From: DATJKD01 sp963728295
Lineage (GTDB): Bacteria > Pseudomonadota > Gammaproteobacteria > Steroidobacterales > Steroidobacteraceae
Length of the DNA: 64,000 nucleotides
Reading direction: 5' to 3'
Assembly (NCBI GenBank): GCA_963728295.1
Contig: CAVSKB010000012.1
Span: 1 to 64,000, forward strand
This document shows positions 48,959 through 58,290 of this stretch, in pieces. The translations under genes and the position numbers were made by a program. The notes under the pieces were generated by a model, which was not told where the DNA came from, ran no database searches, and saw only the letters and a program-made list of their open reading frames with translations. How positions within the stretch are numbered: the stretch's first letter is position 1; each line of letters opens with the position of its first letter.

Positions 48959-50197
48959 ATGTCGGTGAATCGGCGCGCGGCAAGCCAGTTGCCAGTCGTC
49001 ATTCTCTCGGGCGGCGTCACGGGGCTCGGTGTACTCAGGGCGTTTGCCCGGCAGGGTATCCCGGCTTTTGTGTATCCGACGGCCCTCACGGACGTGCTCC
49101 GGCATTCCCGCTGGTATCGGGCATTGCCCGGCGTCGATGACCGGGCACCCGCTCCCACGCCGAGTGTCGCTGTCCTCGAGAAGGTACTCGCGGACTCGAG
49201 ACTCCCAGGCGCTTTCCTATGCCCGTGCTGCGACGACTGGAACCGTGTCGTCGCAGAGTTTGCCGAGCGTCCATCGGGTGCCTTCATCAGCATGGTTCCG
49301 ACGCGGGCTGCGCTCGAGACGCTCCAGAACAAGGCGAATCTGGCGACACTGTTGCAGACGCTCGGCGTCCCCATGCCGAAGACGCGGTTGATCGACAGCA
49401 GCGCCGACATCTCGGAATTGCCTCCGTCCGAGGACACCTTCTATTTCCTCAAGCCAAGGAACTCGCAGAGCTTCCGGGCGCGCTTCGGCACCAAGGGCGT
49501 TCGCGTGCGTACCGTCGAAGAAGCCAGAAGGCGGCTCGATGAGATCACCTTCGCACACATGAGCGTCGTCCTGCAGGAGTACATTCCCGGCTCCTTCGCC
49601 GAGCACTTTTTCATCGATGGCTACGCCGATCACTCTGGCGCCATAAAGGCGCTGTTCGCACGCCGCCGACTGCGGATCTATCCGCCCGATTTCGGCAACA
49701 GCACGTCCATGGGCAGCGTGCCCCTGTCGGATGTCGCCGGCGCGGTCGAGAGCGTTCGTCGCGTGCTTGCGGCGGTGAACTATCGCGGCATCTTCTCGGT
49801 CGAGTTCAAACGTGATCCGCGCGACGGAGCGTTCAAGCTTCTTGAAATCAACGCCAGGCCCTGGTGGTTCGTCGACTTCGCCGTGCGTTGCGGTGTGGAT
49901 GTCTGTCGCATGGCCTACGACGATGCCCAAGGCTGCGAGGTGCCCGCGCTCGAGACCTACTCGGTCGGTGCGACCTGCATTTTTCCATACCAGGATATCT
50001 TCGCGATGCAGCCGCTGGTCGCCGCCAGGCAGACGAGCTGGTGGCGCTGGCTCGTCGAAGTCACGAGAGCCCTGCAGCCCGTCGGTTGCACGGACGATCC
50101 CATGCCGGCCATCGTCGGCACCGCGCGCGTTCTGACCAGGGCGCTGCGCAACCGGCTAACGCACGGCGATGCACCACCGCTTCCGGTGCTGGAGTGA
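48959..50197 (+). CDS. ATP-grasp family ligase
   Basis: 412 aa from the ATG at 48959, with a 40-residue longer GTG start at 48839 possible. The N-terminal pre-ATP-grasp fold is VVILSGGVTGLGVLRAFARQ. ATP-grasp features are the Lys-containing strand FYFLKPRNSQSF, the acidic strand LQEYIPGSFAEHFFIDGY and the metal site GAFKLLEINARPWWFVDF. Such enzymes join a carboxylate to an amine through an acyl-phosphate. It overlaps the next gene by 4 bp (GTGA), so translation is coupled. The amine and acid partners are unknown. Confidence 0.85.
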   Translation: MSVNRRAASQLPVVILSGGVTGLGVLRAFARQGIPAFVYPTALTDVLRHSRWYRALPGVDDRAPAPTPSVAVLEKVLADSRLPGAFLCPCCDDWNRVVAEFAERPSGAFISMVPTRAALETLQNKANLATLLQTLGVPMPKTRLIDSSADISELPPSEDTFYFLKPRNSQSFRARFGTKGVRVRTVEEARRRLDEITFAHMSVVLQEYIPGSFAEHFFIDGYADHSGAIKALFARRRLRIYPPDFGNSTSMGSVPLSDVAGAVESVRRVLAAVNYRGIFSVEFKRDPRDGAFKLLEINARPWWFVDFAVRCGVDVCRMAYDDAQGCEVPALETYSVGATCIFPYQDIFAMQPLVAARQTSWWRWLVEVTRALQPVGCTDDPMPAIVGTARVLTRALRNRLTHGDAPPLPVLE

Positions 50198-51240
50198 AAT
50201 CGGATGTCCACGTGCGCGAACTTGGGGAAGGCGATTTCGATGCCTGGCGCGCCGTGCTTGCCCGGTCGCCGCAGGGTGGCGTGTATGGGCTGCCCGAGTA
50301 TCTCGCCGCGCTGTGCGAGGCCACAGGAGCGCGCTACCGGATCATCGGCGTCTTCCTGAACGATCAGCTGGTCTGCGGCGCCCCGCTGTACGAGCGCCGC
50401 GAGCGAGCCGGCACAGTCGTCACCAATCGCACGCTCCTGTACTACAACAGCATCGTTCTGGATCTGCCGCCGAGGAAATTCCACTCAGACCTGACCGCGC
50501 AGATGCAGTCGGTGCTTGCAGCGCTCGAGCGGAGCCTTGCAGGCCGTGGCTACGCGCACGTGTCGCTGCACAACCATGCGTCGTTGACGGATCTGAGGCC
50601 GTTCCTGGCCAGAGGCTGGGATCCGTCGTTGTCTTATACATACGTGGTGTCACTAGCCGACATGGCGGAGCAGTGGGAGCGAGTCGACCAGAACCTCAAA
50701 CGGCTGATTCGACGGTGCGAGCGCGATGGCGTCACCTATCGTGAGGATACGGATTTCGACGCGCTGTTTCGCCTCCACTGGCAGACGCACCAGCGCAAGG
50801 GAGCTCCGCTATACCTGCCCGAGGCGGCGTTCCGCCGATTTTTCGAACGCGTGCACGCCTGCGGGCTGGCGCGCCTCGGTCATGCAGTCTTCGACGACAA
50901 GGTCGTCGCTTCCCAGCTGATGTTGGTGGGGCCGCACCCGGTCAGCCACACGGTTTGCGCTGGCGCGGACGAGGACTACCTGAGACTGGGTGCGAGTGCC
51001 TTCCTGCGCTGGCACGCCTTCCTGGCGCTACATCGCGATGGCTATGCGGCGAACGACCTGACCGACGCCTCGCTCAATCCCGTCACGCGGTTCAAGAGCC
51101 AGCTCGGCGGTGACCTCACTCCGACGTTTTCGATTGCGCGATCGGACTCGTTGCTGTTCCGTCTCGAGGGCGGGGCGCGGCACATCAGGACTGGGCTGCA
51201 GCAACGTCTGCGCCGCCCCCGAGTGGACGACTCCGCATGA
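50194..51240 (+). CDS. GNAT/FemAB-like acyltransferase
   Basis: 348 aa starting at the GTG that overlaps the ATP-grasp stop. The layout (two GNAT folds, GGVYGLPEYLAALCEATGAR, LHWQTHQRKGAPLYLPEAAF, GLARLGHAVFDDKVVASQLM, then YAANDLTDASLNPVTRFKS) matches the BioF2-like/FemAB-like acetyltransferases often seen in polysaccharide clusters. These transfer an acyl or aminoacyl group to a sugar or peptide. It overlaps the ThDP enzyme gene by 4 bp (ATGA). Confidence 0.8.
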   Translation: MKSDVHVRELGEGDFDAWRAVLARSPQGGVYGLPEYLAALCEATGARYRIIGVFLNDQLVCGAPLYERRERAGTVVTNRTLLYYNSIVLDLPPRKFHSDLTAQMQSVLAALERSLAGRGYAHVSLHNHASLTDLRPFLARGWDPSLSYTYVVSLADMAEQWERVDQNLKRLIRRCERDGVTYREDTDFDALFRLHWQTHQRKGAPLYLPEAAFRRFFERVHACGLARLGHAVFDDKVVASQLMLVGPHPVSHTVCAGADEDYLRLGASAFLRWHAFLALHRDGYAANDLTDASLNPVTRFKSQLGGDLTPTFSIARSDSLLFRLEGGARHIRTGLQQRLRRPRVDDSA

Positions 51241-52926
51241 ACGGCGCCAACCTCATCTGCGAGTCTCTTCGCGAGTTGGGTGTCAGCCACGTCTTTGGGC
51301 TGCCGGGTACGCAGAACGTCCTGCTTTACGAGGCACTGCGCACCCGTGGAATGCGCAGTATCGTGGCTTCGGATGAAGGCGCCGCCGCTTTCATGGCCGC
51401 CGGCTACGCGAGGGCGAGCGGACGGGTCGGCGTATTGACCACGATTCCGGGGCCGGGCTTTGTCTATGCGCTGGCGGGTATCGTCGAAGCGCAACACGAT
51501 TCCGTGCCGCTGCTTTGGCTGACACTGCGCCAGGCGGACAACGGTCGGGCGTTCCAGCTGCAACAGATCGACCAAGCGGCCATGGCGAAGCCGGTGGTGA
51601 AGCGGTGCATGCTGGTCGAGCGGACGGACGAACTCGCCCAAGCCCTGCGCGAGGCATATGCGGAAGCCGCAGCAGGCGAGCCTGGGCCAGTACTGCTTGA
51701 GATTGCATCCGCTGTGCTGGAAGCCGAGTGCGTGCGTGCCGAGAGTCCAACGCCCACAGTCGCAGACGCTGTGGATATTCGGCCTTTGGCGGCGCTGCTG
51801 GCCCAGTCGGCACGCCCGCTGATCTACGCAGGGCAGGGTGCCCAGGGCGCCGCCGAAGAGGTGCGGCGATTGGCAGGGCGGCTTCGGGCTCCGGTGCTCT
51901 TTACGAGTAGCGGACGTGGTGTGCTTCCGGACACTGATCCGCTGGCTTTCGTTCAGGATTTCTCGACTGGGCTTGGCAGTGTCGTACCGGAATTGATCGA
52001 GCGCGCCGATACTGTCCTCGCATTGGGCTGTAAATTCACGCACAACGGCAGCGGTGGCGGCCGATTGCAGCTGCCGGAGAACAAGCTCGTGCGGATCGAC
52101 AGCTCGGCCGCCGTTCTTTCTGCCAACTATCCGGCCCGGCTCGCGGTCCAGGCAAGAGTCGAGGACGCGCTCGCCCAGCTGGCTGGTGTGGAGCTCCCCC
52201 GCAGCCAATGGGCCGAACACGACTTAGTCGAGTGGCGTGCCCGCCTCGACAGGGAAAACTCGTTACCGATCTCGCACGAGCCTGTTCTCGGCGACACCGA
52301 GACGGGCTCCGTGCGTGCATTTTTTCAGGCCCTTGCTGCCGCGGCAGGGGCTCGCGCAATCTATGCGGCCGATGCCGGTCTGCACCAGGCCCTGACGCGC
52401 CGGTACGCGGTTGCGATGCTGCCGCGGGGCCTCCTTTGCCCCAGCGACTTCCAGTCCATGGGGTTTGGTTTGCCGGGCGCCATCGGGGCAGCGCTCGCCC
52501 GCCCGGAGGCCTGTGTGATTGCGTGTGTCGGGGATGGCGGGCTGGCGCTCTCAGCGGGAGAGTTGCTCACAGCAGTCCGTGAGGGCATCGACCTCGCAAT
52601 CGTCGTCTTCAGCGATGGCCAGCTGAACCTGATCCGCCGACAGCAGGTGACGAGGTTTGGTTACGAATCGGGCGTCCGGCTTCGCAATCCGGACTACTCG
52701 GCGTTAGCGAAAGCTGTCGGATGCTCCTATTTTCCTGTGGTCGGCGACCTGACATCGCTCGCTCACGGATGTCATCGGGACACCGGGGGTTCGCCTGGTC
52801 GAATTGCGGCTGGCCGACACGCCATCCTTCCATGTGCAACAAATTCGCAGTGCCGTGCGCGAGCGCGTTCGTCCGCTGGCGCCCCCGGGATTCTGGCAGG
52901 TGCTAAAGCGTCTCGGCGCGCGTTAG
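51237..52926 (+). CDS. thiamine-diphosphate-dependent enzyme, acetolactate-synthase-like (frameshifted)
   Basis: About 562 aa. The ThDP-activating Glu is in SIVASDEGAAAFMAAGYARA, and the ThDP/Mg site is VGDGGLALSAGELL to FSDGQLNLI. The three-domain layout matches acetolactate synthases and benzoylformate or sulfoacetaldehyde-type decarboxylases. A one-base insertion near 52758 shifts the last 55 codons. The corrected frame (VIGTPGVRLVELRLADTPS) ends at 52926. There is no small regulatory subunit, which argues against branched-chain amino acid synthesis. It is the last gene of the overlapping set, so it likely supplies or condenses a keto-acid unit for it. Confidence 0.85.
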
Positions 52927-52967
52927 CCTGGCGATGACGCCATCACTACATTGAGGACCGAGTAGCG

Positions 52968-54134
52968 TCACTGCGCGTAGGCGTTCAGGAACTCGTCCCA
53001 GCTCGTCGTGAGCGCGAGATCGATGGTCGAACGGTAATACGTGTAGTTCGAGTCCTTCTGGGACGCCTTGCTGATATGGTAGATCGTGATGCCGCGCACG
53101 TCCGCGTAGGCGTTCGTATGCCCTTCCCAGAGCACGGTCGAGGTGAACGCGTTCATCACGGCCTGCGCCTTTGCCTTGATCCCGGCGTCGCTGACCGCCG
53201 CATTGATCTCTTTCGCCATGTCATAGAGATCCTTGTCCATCGGCGCCTGCCACATCGAACGTGTGGCACCGAACGCCTGGTCGTACTTCTTGCGATTGGC
53301 GGCGAGACCGTTGCTGAGCGCGACGGCGAACTGGTCGGTCGCCGTCAACAGCGTGTTGAGCCGGGTGTCCACCGCCACCGCCGACCACGTGCGCTCTCCG
53401 CCCTGGATGATCGCGGACTTGGCGGTCGCAACCGCGACCTGATCGGCGCTCATGAACGGGTTGGCTCGCAGCTGTGCGATCACGGTGTCGTACTCGATAC
53501 CATTCCAGTTCACGTACTCCTCGGACGCTGCGATCGCCGTGGCCTTGCCCTGCCACAGCTTGTAGATCTCGATCGTGGCCATGTTGCAGCCGTCGTAGCC
53601 GACGACGTCGATGAACCCGAGCTGCGGTATGGCGGTCTTCATCTCGTGGTAGTCGAGTGTGTCGACGTTCGTGTCGTCCTCCATGACCCAGCCCGGGTGC
53701 CAGTTCCAGCCGTGTCCCCAGAAATAGAGCGCGTAACGGTCGGCCGGATGATTGGTCTTCGTCCAGGTGACGAAATCGATCAACGTCTGGGGATCACCGA
53801 AATTTCGTTCGCCCCAGTCGGCCACCGCGCTCGCCGCGTCCGCAACGATGCCCTGCGTCACGTAGTAGAGCTTCGTCGTCCGCCAGTCGCCGCGACTCGT
53901 GTCATAGCCGGGTCCGCGATCGGCCAATGCGACGATCTTCACATTGGCGTCGGAGCCGGCGAGGCCGAGCTCCTGCTCGATGTCCTTGACGATGTAGTCC
54001 TCGAGGTTGTTGTCGCCCGACATGTAGACCATGATCGTCCAGCGGGCTTGTGGGGCGGCAGGCGCGGCATGCGCGACGCCCACGAGGAAGCTGGAGAGTG
54101 CGATGCCGGTCGCCAACCACGATAGTGTCTTCAT
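52968..54134 (-). CDS. clostripain-family (C11) cysteine peptidase, secreted
   Basis: 388 aa with a signal peptide (LATGIALSSFLVGVAHAA). The C11 core is plain: WTIMVYMSGDNNLEDYIVKD, catalytic His in FWGHGWNW, and catalytic Cys in VGYDGCNMATIEIYKLWQ, then AIAASEEYVNWNGI. C11 enzymes cut after Arg or Lys and often mature by self-cleavage. It converges on the preceding ThDP gene, and has its own promoter region of about 300 bp upstream. Confidence 0.9.
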   Translation of the reverse strand: MKTLSWLATGIALSSFLVGVAHAAPAAPQARWTIMVYMSGDNNLEDYIVKDIEQELGLAGSDANVKIVALADRGPGYDTSRGDWRTTKLYYVTQGIVADAASAVADWGERNFGDPQTLIDFVTWTKTNHPADRYALYFWGHGWNWHPGWVMEDDTNVDTLDYHEMKTAIPQLGFIDVVGYDGCNMATIEIYKLWQGKATAIAASEEYVNWNGIEYDTVIAQLRANPFMSADQVAVATAKSAIIQGGERTWSAVAVDTRLNTLLTATDQFAVALSNGLAANRKKYDQAFGATRSMWQAPMDKDLYDMAKEINAAVSDAGIKAKAQAVMNAFTSTVLWEGHTNAYADVRGITIYHISKASQKDSNYTYYRSTIDLALTTSWDEFLNAYAQ

Positions 54135-54442
54135 GGACGCTCCCTTAAGTCTTGTTCATTGGATCCGGGCAGCGTGAAACGTACCGCATGGCTCGCCACT
54201 TTGCCAAAGATCTCCACACCTCCTGTGATGCGGTACGGGCCATCCTTGGGAACCGGGACCTTGGGTTCACGCTCCTGATCGCGGTGTTCGAGGCGTCGAT
54301 AATCCCAACTCGCGGAATCTGATGGGGTTTTCGGCACATTTCGCAGTGCCCCGAGGCAATCTACAGTGCGGAAAGCGAAGGCGTGCAAAGTCAAAAGCGC
54401 TGCGTGCTCGCCTTCGATAGTCTCTCGCAGCAGGGTAGAGCA
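54135..54442. other. divergent intergenic region, nothing recognised
   Basis: 308 bp between the start of the clostripain-like gene and the start of the catabolic operon. It should hold both promoters. I find no convincing dyad, repeat or small gene. Confidence 0.5.
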
Positions 54443-55421
54443 ATGATGAGCATTTCGTTGGAAGACGAGTTGCCTGTCCGGCGCCTACCGGACGATCCTG
54501 CATGGCTCGAGAATTTCTGCTTTGACGGCTATGACCATCGGCGCGACGTCGGATTCTGGATCCATTGTGGTCGCTGGTGGCGTGATCACACGATCTGGCG
54601 CGAGCAGGTGCTCGTGTACCTTCCGGGCAACACTTACCTCGTTCACAGGGCCTGGGGGCGTCGTCCTTCCGACCGAGGTCCGAGCGCAGCCCTGCTCGAC
54701 TTGATCTGTGAAGACCCCGGCGCGGCCTGGAGAATCAGGTATCGCGGTCCGGCGCGTCCCACGCAAAGCGCGGAGCTGCAGCGCGGGCCACTTACCGAGG
54801 CCGAGCAGTACCTTCTCGATCTGGACCTTGCCTTCACGTCCAAGCGGCCGGTTTGGCAAATGACTGGAATCGCCGGAGAGAAGTGGGGCAAGTTTCATAC
54901 TGAGCAGACGGGCCGCATTCGCGGCCATATTGTTTACGACGGGCGAACGATCGAGATGGACGGCCTGGGCTGGCGCGACCACTCGCGGGGATCGCGCGAC
55001 GTCAGCGGCATGGGCCGGCACTGCTGGATTCACGGAAATTTATCCCGTGGGAGATCGTTCGCGCTGACGACCGTGGACAATCTGGTCGGCGGTGCTTTCG
55101 TCCGCGGGCTGGACAAGAGTCGTCATCTGGGAGGGAGCTGAGCTCCACGATGCCCACTGCTCCAGTCCGCCGTTCCTCGAATCGAGTGCGATGCCTCCGC
55201 CAACCTACGACATGGTCCTGGAATATGCCGGCGGGCGGATCGAAGTCTTTGCGGATACCGTGCGCTGTCTTCCGCATTCCACGACGCGCCACATGGACTG
55301 CTTCGACGGAGTGACTCCCGGACAGGCGCACGTCGTCACCTATGAGCAGGGCACGATATTCACCGTCGACGGCGAACGTTGCGACGGCCACACCGAGCGC
55401 TCTTACATCCTCGGGGCTTGA
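54443..55421 (+). CDS. lipocalin-like (DUF7064-type) protein, first gene of catabolic operon (frameshifted)
   Basis: About 325 aa, related in order and core motifs to the protein at 44.1-45.1 kb: WREQVLVYLPGNTYLVHRAW, WQMTGIAGEKWGKFHTEQTG, the centre IEMDGLGWRDHSRGSRDV and CWIHGNLSRGRSFALTTVD. A one-base insertion near 55118 is bridged to VVIWEGAELHDAH, ending at 55421. The next gene, a phosphotransferase, starts 3 bp later. A hydrophobic-ligand-binding or hydratase-like role is inferred from the fold resemblance. Confidence 0.65.
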
Positions 55422-55424
55422 GCC

Positions 55425-56634
55425 GTGGAGGAACACTTGATCCTGGCGGATGAGAAACAGCAGCCAACGCCCGAGCTCATCGAGGCGATACGTCGGCGCT
55501 TTCCGACCGAGCGGCTCGTCGACGAGACGCTGACTGCGAAGATGCGAAGACGCGGCAACGGTCGGCACCGTCCGCAATCACTGGAGCAAGTTTCGGAACG
55601 GCTTCGGGCGTTTCTCGCTCAGCGCCTTCAGGGTGAGCTGCGAGTGACGGACATTCGATCGATCGCCGGAGGGTCATCGAAAGAGCAATACGCCTTCCGG
55701 TTGAGCTGGACCGACGAGAAAGGCACGCCGCGCGACGAGCAGTTGGTATTGCGCATGCGGCCGACGGCATCTGTCGTCGAGACCCATCCGTTGCGCGAGT
55801 ATCAGGCGCTTGCCGCCGTGCGCGACACCCTTCCGGTCCCGCCCTTGTACTGGATCGACCCGGAGGGTCGGGAGCTCGGGCAACCCGCACTCATTTATGG
55901 TTTCTGCGAGGGCATCACCAAGCCTCCGCGGGAAGGAGCATACAACCCGCGCGGTGGGTACGGGCCCAGGTACCGTGCGCTGCTCGCGCCGCAATTCGTA
56001 CGCTATCTCGCGGAGCTCGCAAAATTCGACTGGCGGTCCGCCGACATGAGCGCTTTTGAGCCACCAAGGCCCGGCTCCAACGAGGGCGTGATCGCCTCGA
56101 TCAACTGGTGGGCGAGGGTCTGGGAAGAAGACTGCCTCGAACGCAACCCCCTCATCACGCTCGCCACGCAATGGCTGCGTGAGCACGCTCCGCCGATCGA
56201 CTATGTCTCGATCGTTCACCAGGACTTCCGAGGCGGCAATTTCCTGTTCGATCCCGCGGACGGGCGAATCACGGCACTCCTCGACTGGGAGCTGGTTACG
56301 CTCGGAGATCGCCACGTCGACCTGGCGTTCCTGCTCAGCCCGTTGTTTGCGGAGACACTCGACGATGGCCAGGTGATGGCCGGAGGCCTGCTCACGAAGG
56401 AAGCACTGCTCGAGGACTACCAGCGGCTTTCGCGGCCTTCCGGTCGATCCAGCGCGACTCGCCTACTACACCGTCTTCACCTGCTGGCGCGGGGCGATCA
56501 ATTCCACGGCCAGTGCCGCGCGGGTCATCGCGGGACAGCAAACGCACCAGGACCTGCGCGTGGGCTGGCTGCTCGGCACCGCGCCGACGCTGCTGAAAAC
56601 ACTGCGCGAGCTCCTCGTAGAGGCGACCCGATGA
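55425..56634 (+). CDS. APH-type phosphotransferase (frameshifted)
   Basis: About 402 aa, GTG start. Motifs: nucleotide-binding region EQYAFRLSWTDEKGTPRDEQ with LVLRMRP, catalytic loop SIVHQDFRGGNFLFD (HQDFRGGN), metal Asp in ALLDWELVTLGDRHVDLAFL. The layout follows acyl-CoA dehydrogenase-linked phosphotransferases (ACAD10/11 kinase domain type), where a hydroxy-acyl-CoA is phosphorylated. A frame change near 56435 is followed by LAYYTVFTCWRGAINSTASA, and the stop overlaps the next gene by 4 bp (ATGA). Confidence 0.85.
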
Positions 56635-57167
56635 TCCCGAATCACCTGTTGCGTCTGCAGACCATGTTGCGCTCGATGGTCGAGGTGATCATCCCCGCGC
56701 TCGATCCCGACAGCCAGCTCGCGCGCGATCAGGCACAGATACTCGTTGCAAACCTGCGCCTGCTGAGCGAGCAGGCCGACCGCAGCTACGAGTACGAGAT
56801 GGTGGAGCTTCGCGAATATGCGGCGTTACTGGCAAGACTGATCGCCAGCGAGTCATCGGGTACGGCAACGATGGCGCTGCAGCCAGCGTGTCAATCGCTG
56901 CTGCGCGACGTCGAGCCGATCGCGGCGCTGCCGATTCCGCGGCACGCAGACCTGGCCGCGCACGTCCGGGCCCTGAAGGCGGCGGTCGATGGGCTGCTCG
57001 AGGCCGCCAGCGACGACGGCGAGCCTGGCCACTACAGCAGAGTTGTTGCCGCCGTGCTCGAGCAAGCGGCTGCGCAGAACCTTCGCGAGCGGGTCTGGTT
57101 CAAGGCTGCGGGCCTCGACGCAGAGCCCGATGCGCTGCCGGCCAGCGACCAGGTGTTGCAGCTATGA
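56631..57167 (+). CDS. DUF6285 protein
   Basis: 178 aa, helical throughout (HLLRLQTMLRSMVEVIIPAL, ILVANLRLLSEQADRSYEYE, AALLARLIASES). It resembles the DUF6285 family usually encoded between a phosphotransferase and acyl-CoA dehydrogenases. It overlaps its neighbours by 4 bp on both sides, so all three are translated as a block. A role as partner or lid of the phosphotransferase is plausible. In the uncorrected sequence it is in frame with the shifted phosphotransferase, which is an artefact and not a fusion. Confidence 0.7.
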   Translation: MIPNHLLRLQTMLRSMVEVIIPALDPDSQLARDQAQILVANLRLLSEQADRSYEYEMVELREYAALLARLIASESSGTATMALQPACQSLLRDVEPIAALPIPRHADLAAHVRALKAAVDGLLEAASDDGEPGHYSRVVAAVLEQAAAQNLRERVWFKAAGLDAEPDALPASDQVLQL

Positions 57168-58268
57168 ATCTTGATTTTTCCGAAGAACAAAAGGCGCTCA
57201 AGAGCGAGCTACGGCGTGTGCTCGGGTCCCGTCCCGGCGTGAAGAGCGCGCGCGAGGCGCTCGAGGGACGTGCTGCTTTCGACAAAGCCCTGTGGCGTCA
57301 GCTCGGCGAGCTCGGCTGGCTGTCGGCTTCGATGCCCGAAGAGCATGGGGGCCAGGGTCTCGGGTACGAAATGCTGTGCTGCGTGGCGGAGGAGATCGGA
57401 CGATCACTCGCGGCAATACCATTTTCGTCGTCCATCGCGCTCGCTGCAGAGGCGCTGCTGATCGCGGGCTCGAAAGCGCAGAAGCAGACCCATCTGCCGG
57501 CGCTCGCTCGTGGTGAGCGCATCGGGGCGCTGGCGATTGCGGAGTCGGCCGGGCCGCTCGAGCCTCAGTCGATCTCAGCCGTGTCTCGGAACAACCGCAT
57601 CACGGGCACGAAGATCGGCGTCACCGACGGCATGATCGCCGAAGTTCTCCTCACGGTGGCGTTGCGCGACGGAGAGCCGGAACTGTTCCTGGTCGACTCC
57701 CACGCCGATGGCGTCGAGCGGCAGCTGCAAACGGGAGTTGATCCGAGCCGCGCGCCCGCGCGCATCCGTTTTGAGAATGCGCCGGCCGAAGCGCTCGGAG
57801 CGACGAATGGATGGAGCGGGATTCGCAGGCTGCTCGATCGGGCAGCGATCGTCTGTCGCATTCGAGCAGGTAGGCACGGCGGATGCAGCGCTCGAAATGG
57901 CGAAGGAGTATGCGCTGAGTCGGCGAGCCTTCGGGCGGATGATCGGATCGTTTCAGGCCATCAAGCACAAGCTCGCGGACGTCTACATCGCCAACGAATT
58001 GGCGCGCTCAAATGCCTACTATGCCGCATGGGCATTGGAGGCAGATGCAAAATCGCTGCCGCTCGCGGCAGCCACTGCACGGGTCGCCGCTACCGAAGCG
58101 CTCGAGCGCGCGGGGCGCGAGCTGATCCAGGTGCACGGCGGCATCGGCGTTACCTGGGAACACGACTGTCATCTCTATTACCGGCGCGGCCAGCATCTCG
58201 GTCTCGCCCTCGGCGGACTCAAGGAATGGCAGTATCGGCTGGTAGCCGAACTGGCGCGGGCGACCTGA
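57164..58268 (+). CDS. acyl-CoA dehydrogenase, short form (frameshifted)
   Basis: About 368 aa. The opening MNLDFSEEQKALKSELRRVL and LGELGWLSASMPEEHGGQGL are typical. FSSSIALAAEALLIAGSKAQ and the flavin-site segment ALAIAESAGPLEP follow. The C-terminal domain shows ALSRRAFGRMIGSFQAIKHK and IQVHGGIGVTWEHDCHLYYR. A frame change near 57857 falls before FEQVGTADAALEMAKEY. It pairs with the next gene, in the manner of heteromeric FadE-type enzymes used for sterol and cyclic-acid side chains. Only one of the pair need carry the catalytic Glu. Confidence 0.85.
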
Positions 58269-58290
58269 ACGGATCGGGGTAGAAACGCTC

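Noticed and set aside
55425..57167. A fused phosphotransferase-DUF6285 protein of 580 codons
   Set aside because: The continuous frame is created by a shift near 56435. In the corrected frame the kinase ends in TGA overlapping a new ATG, as separate genes.
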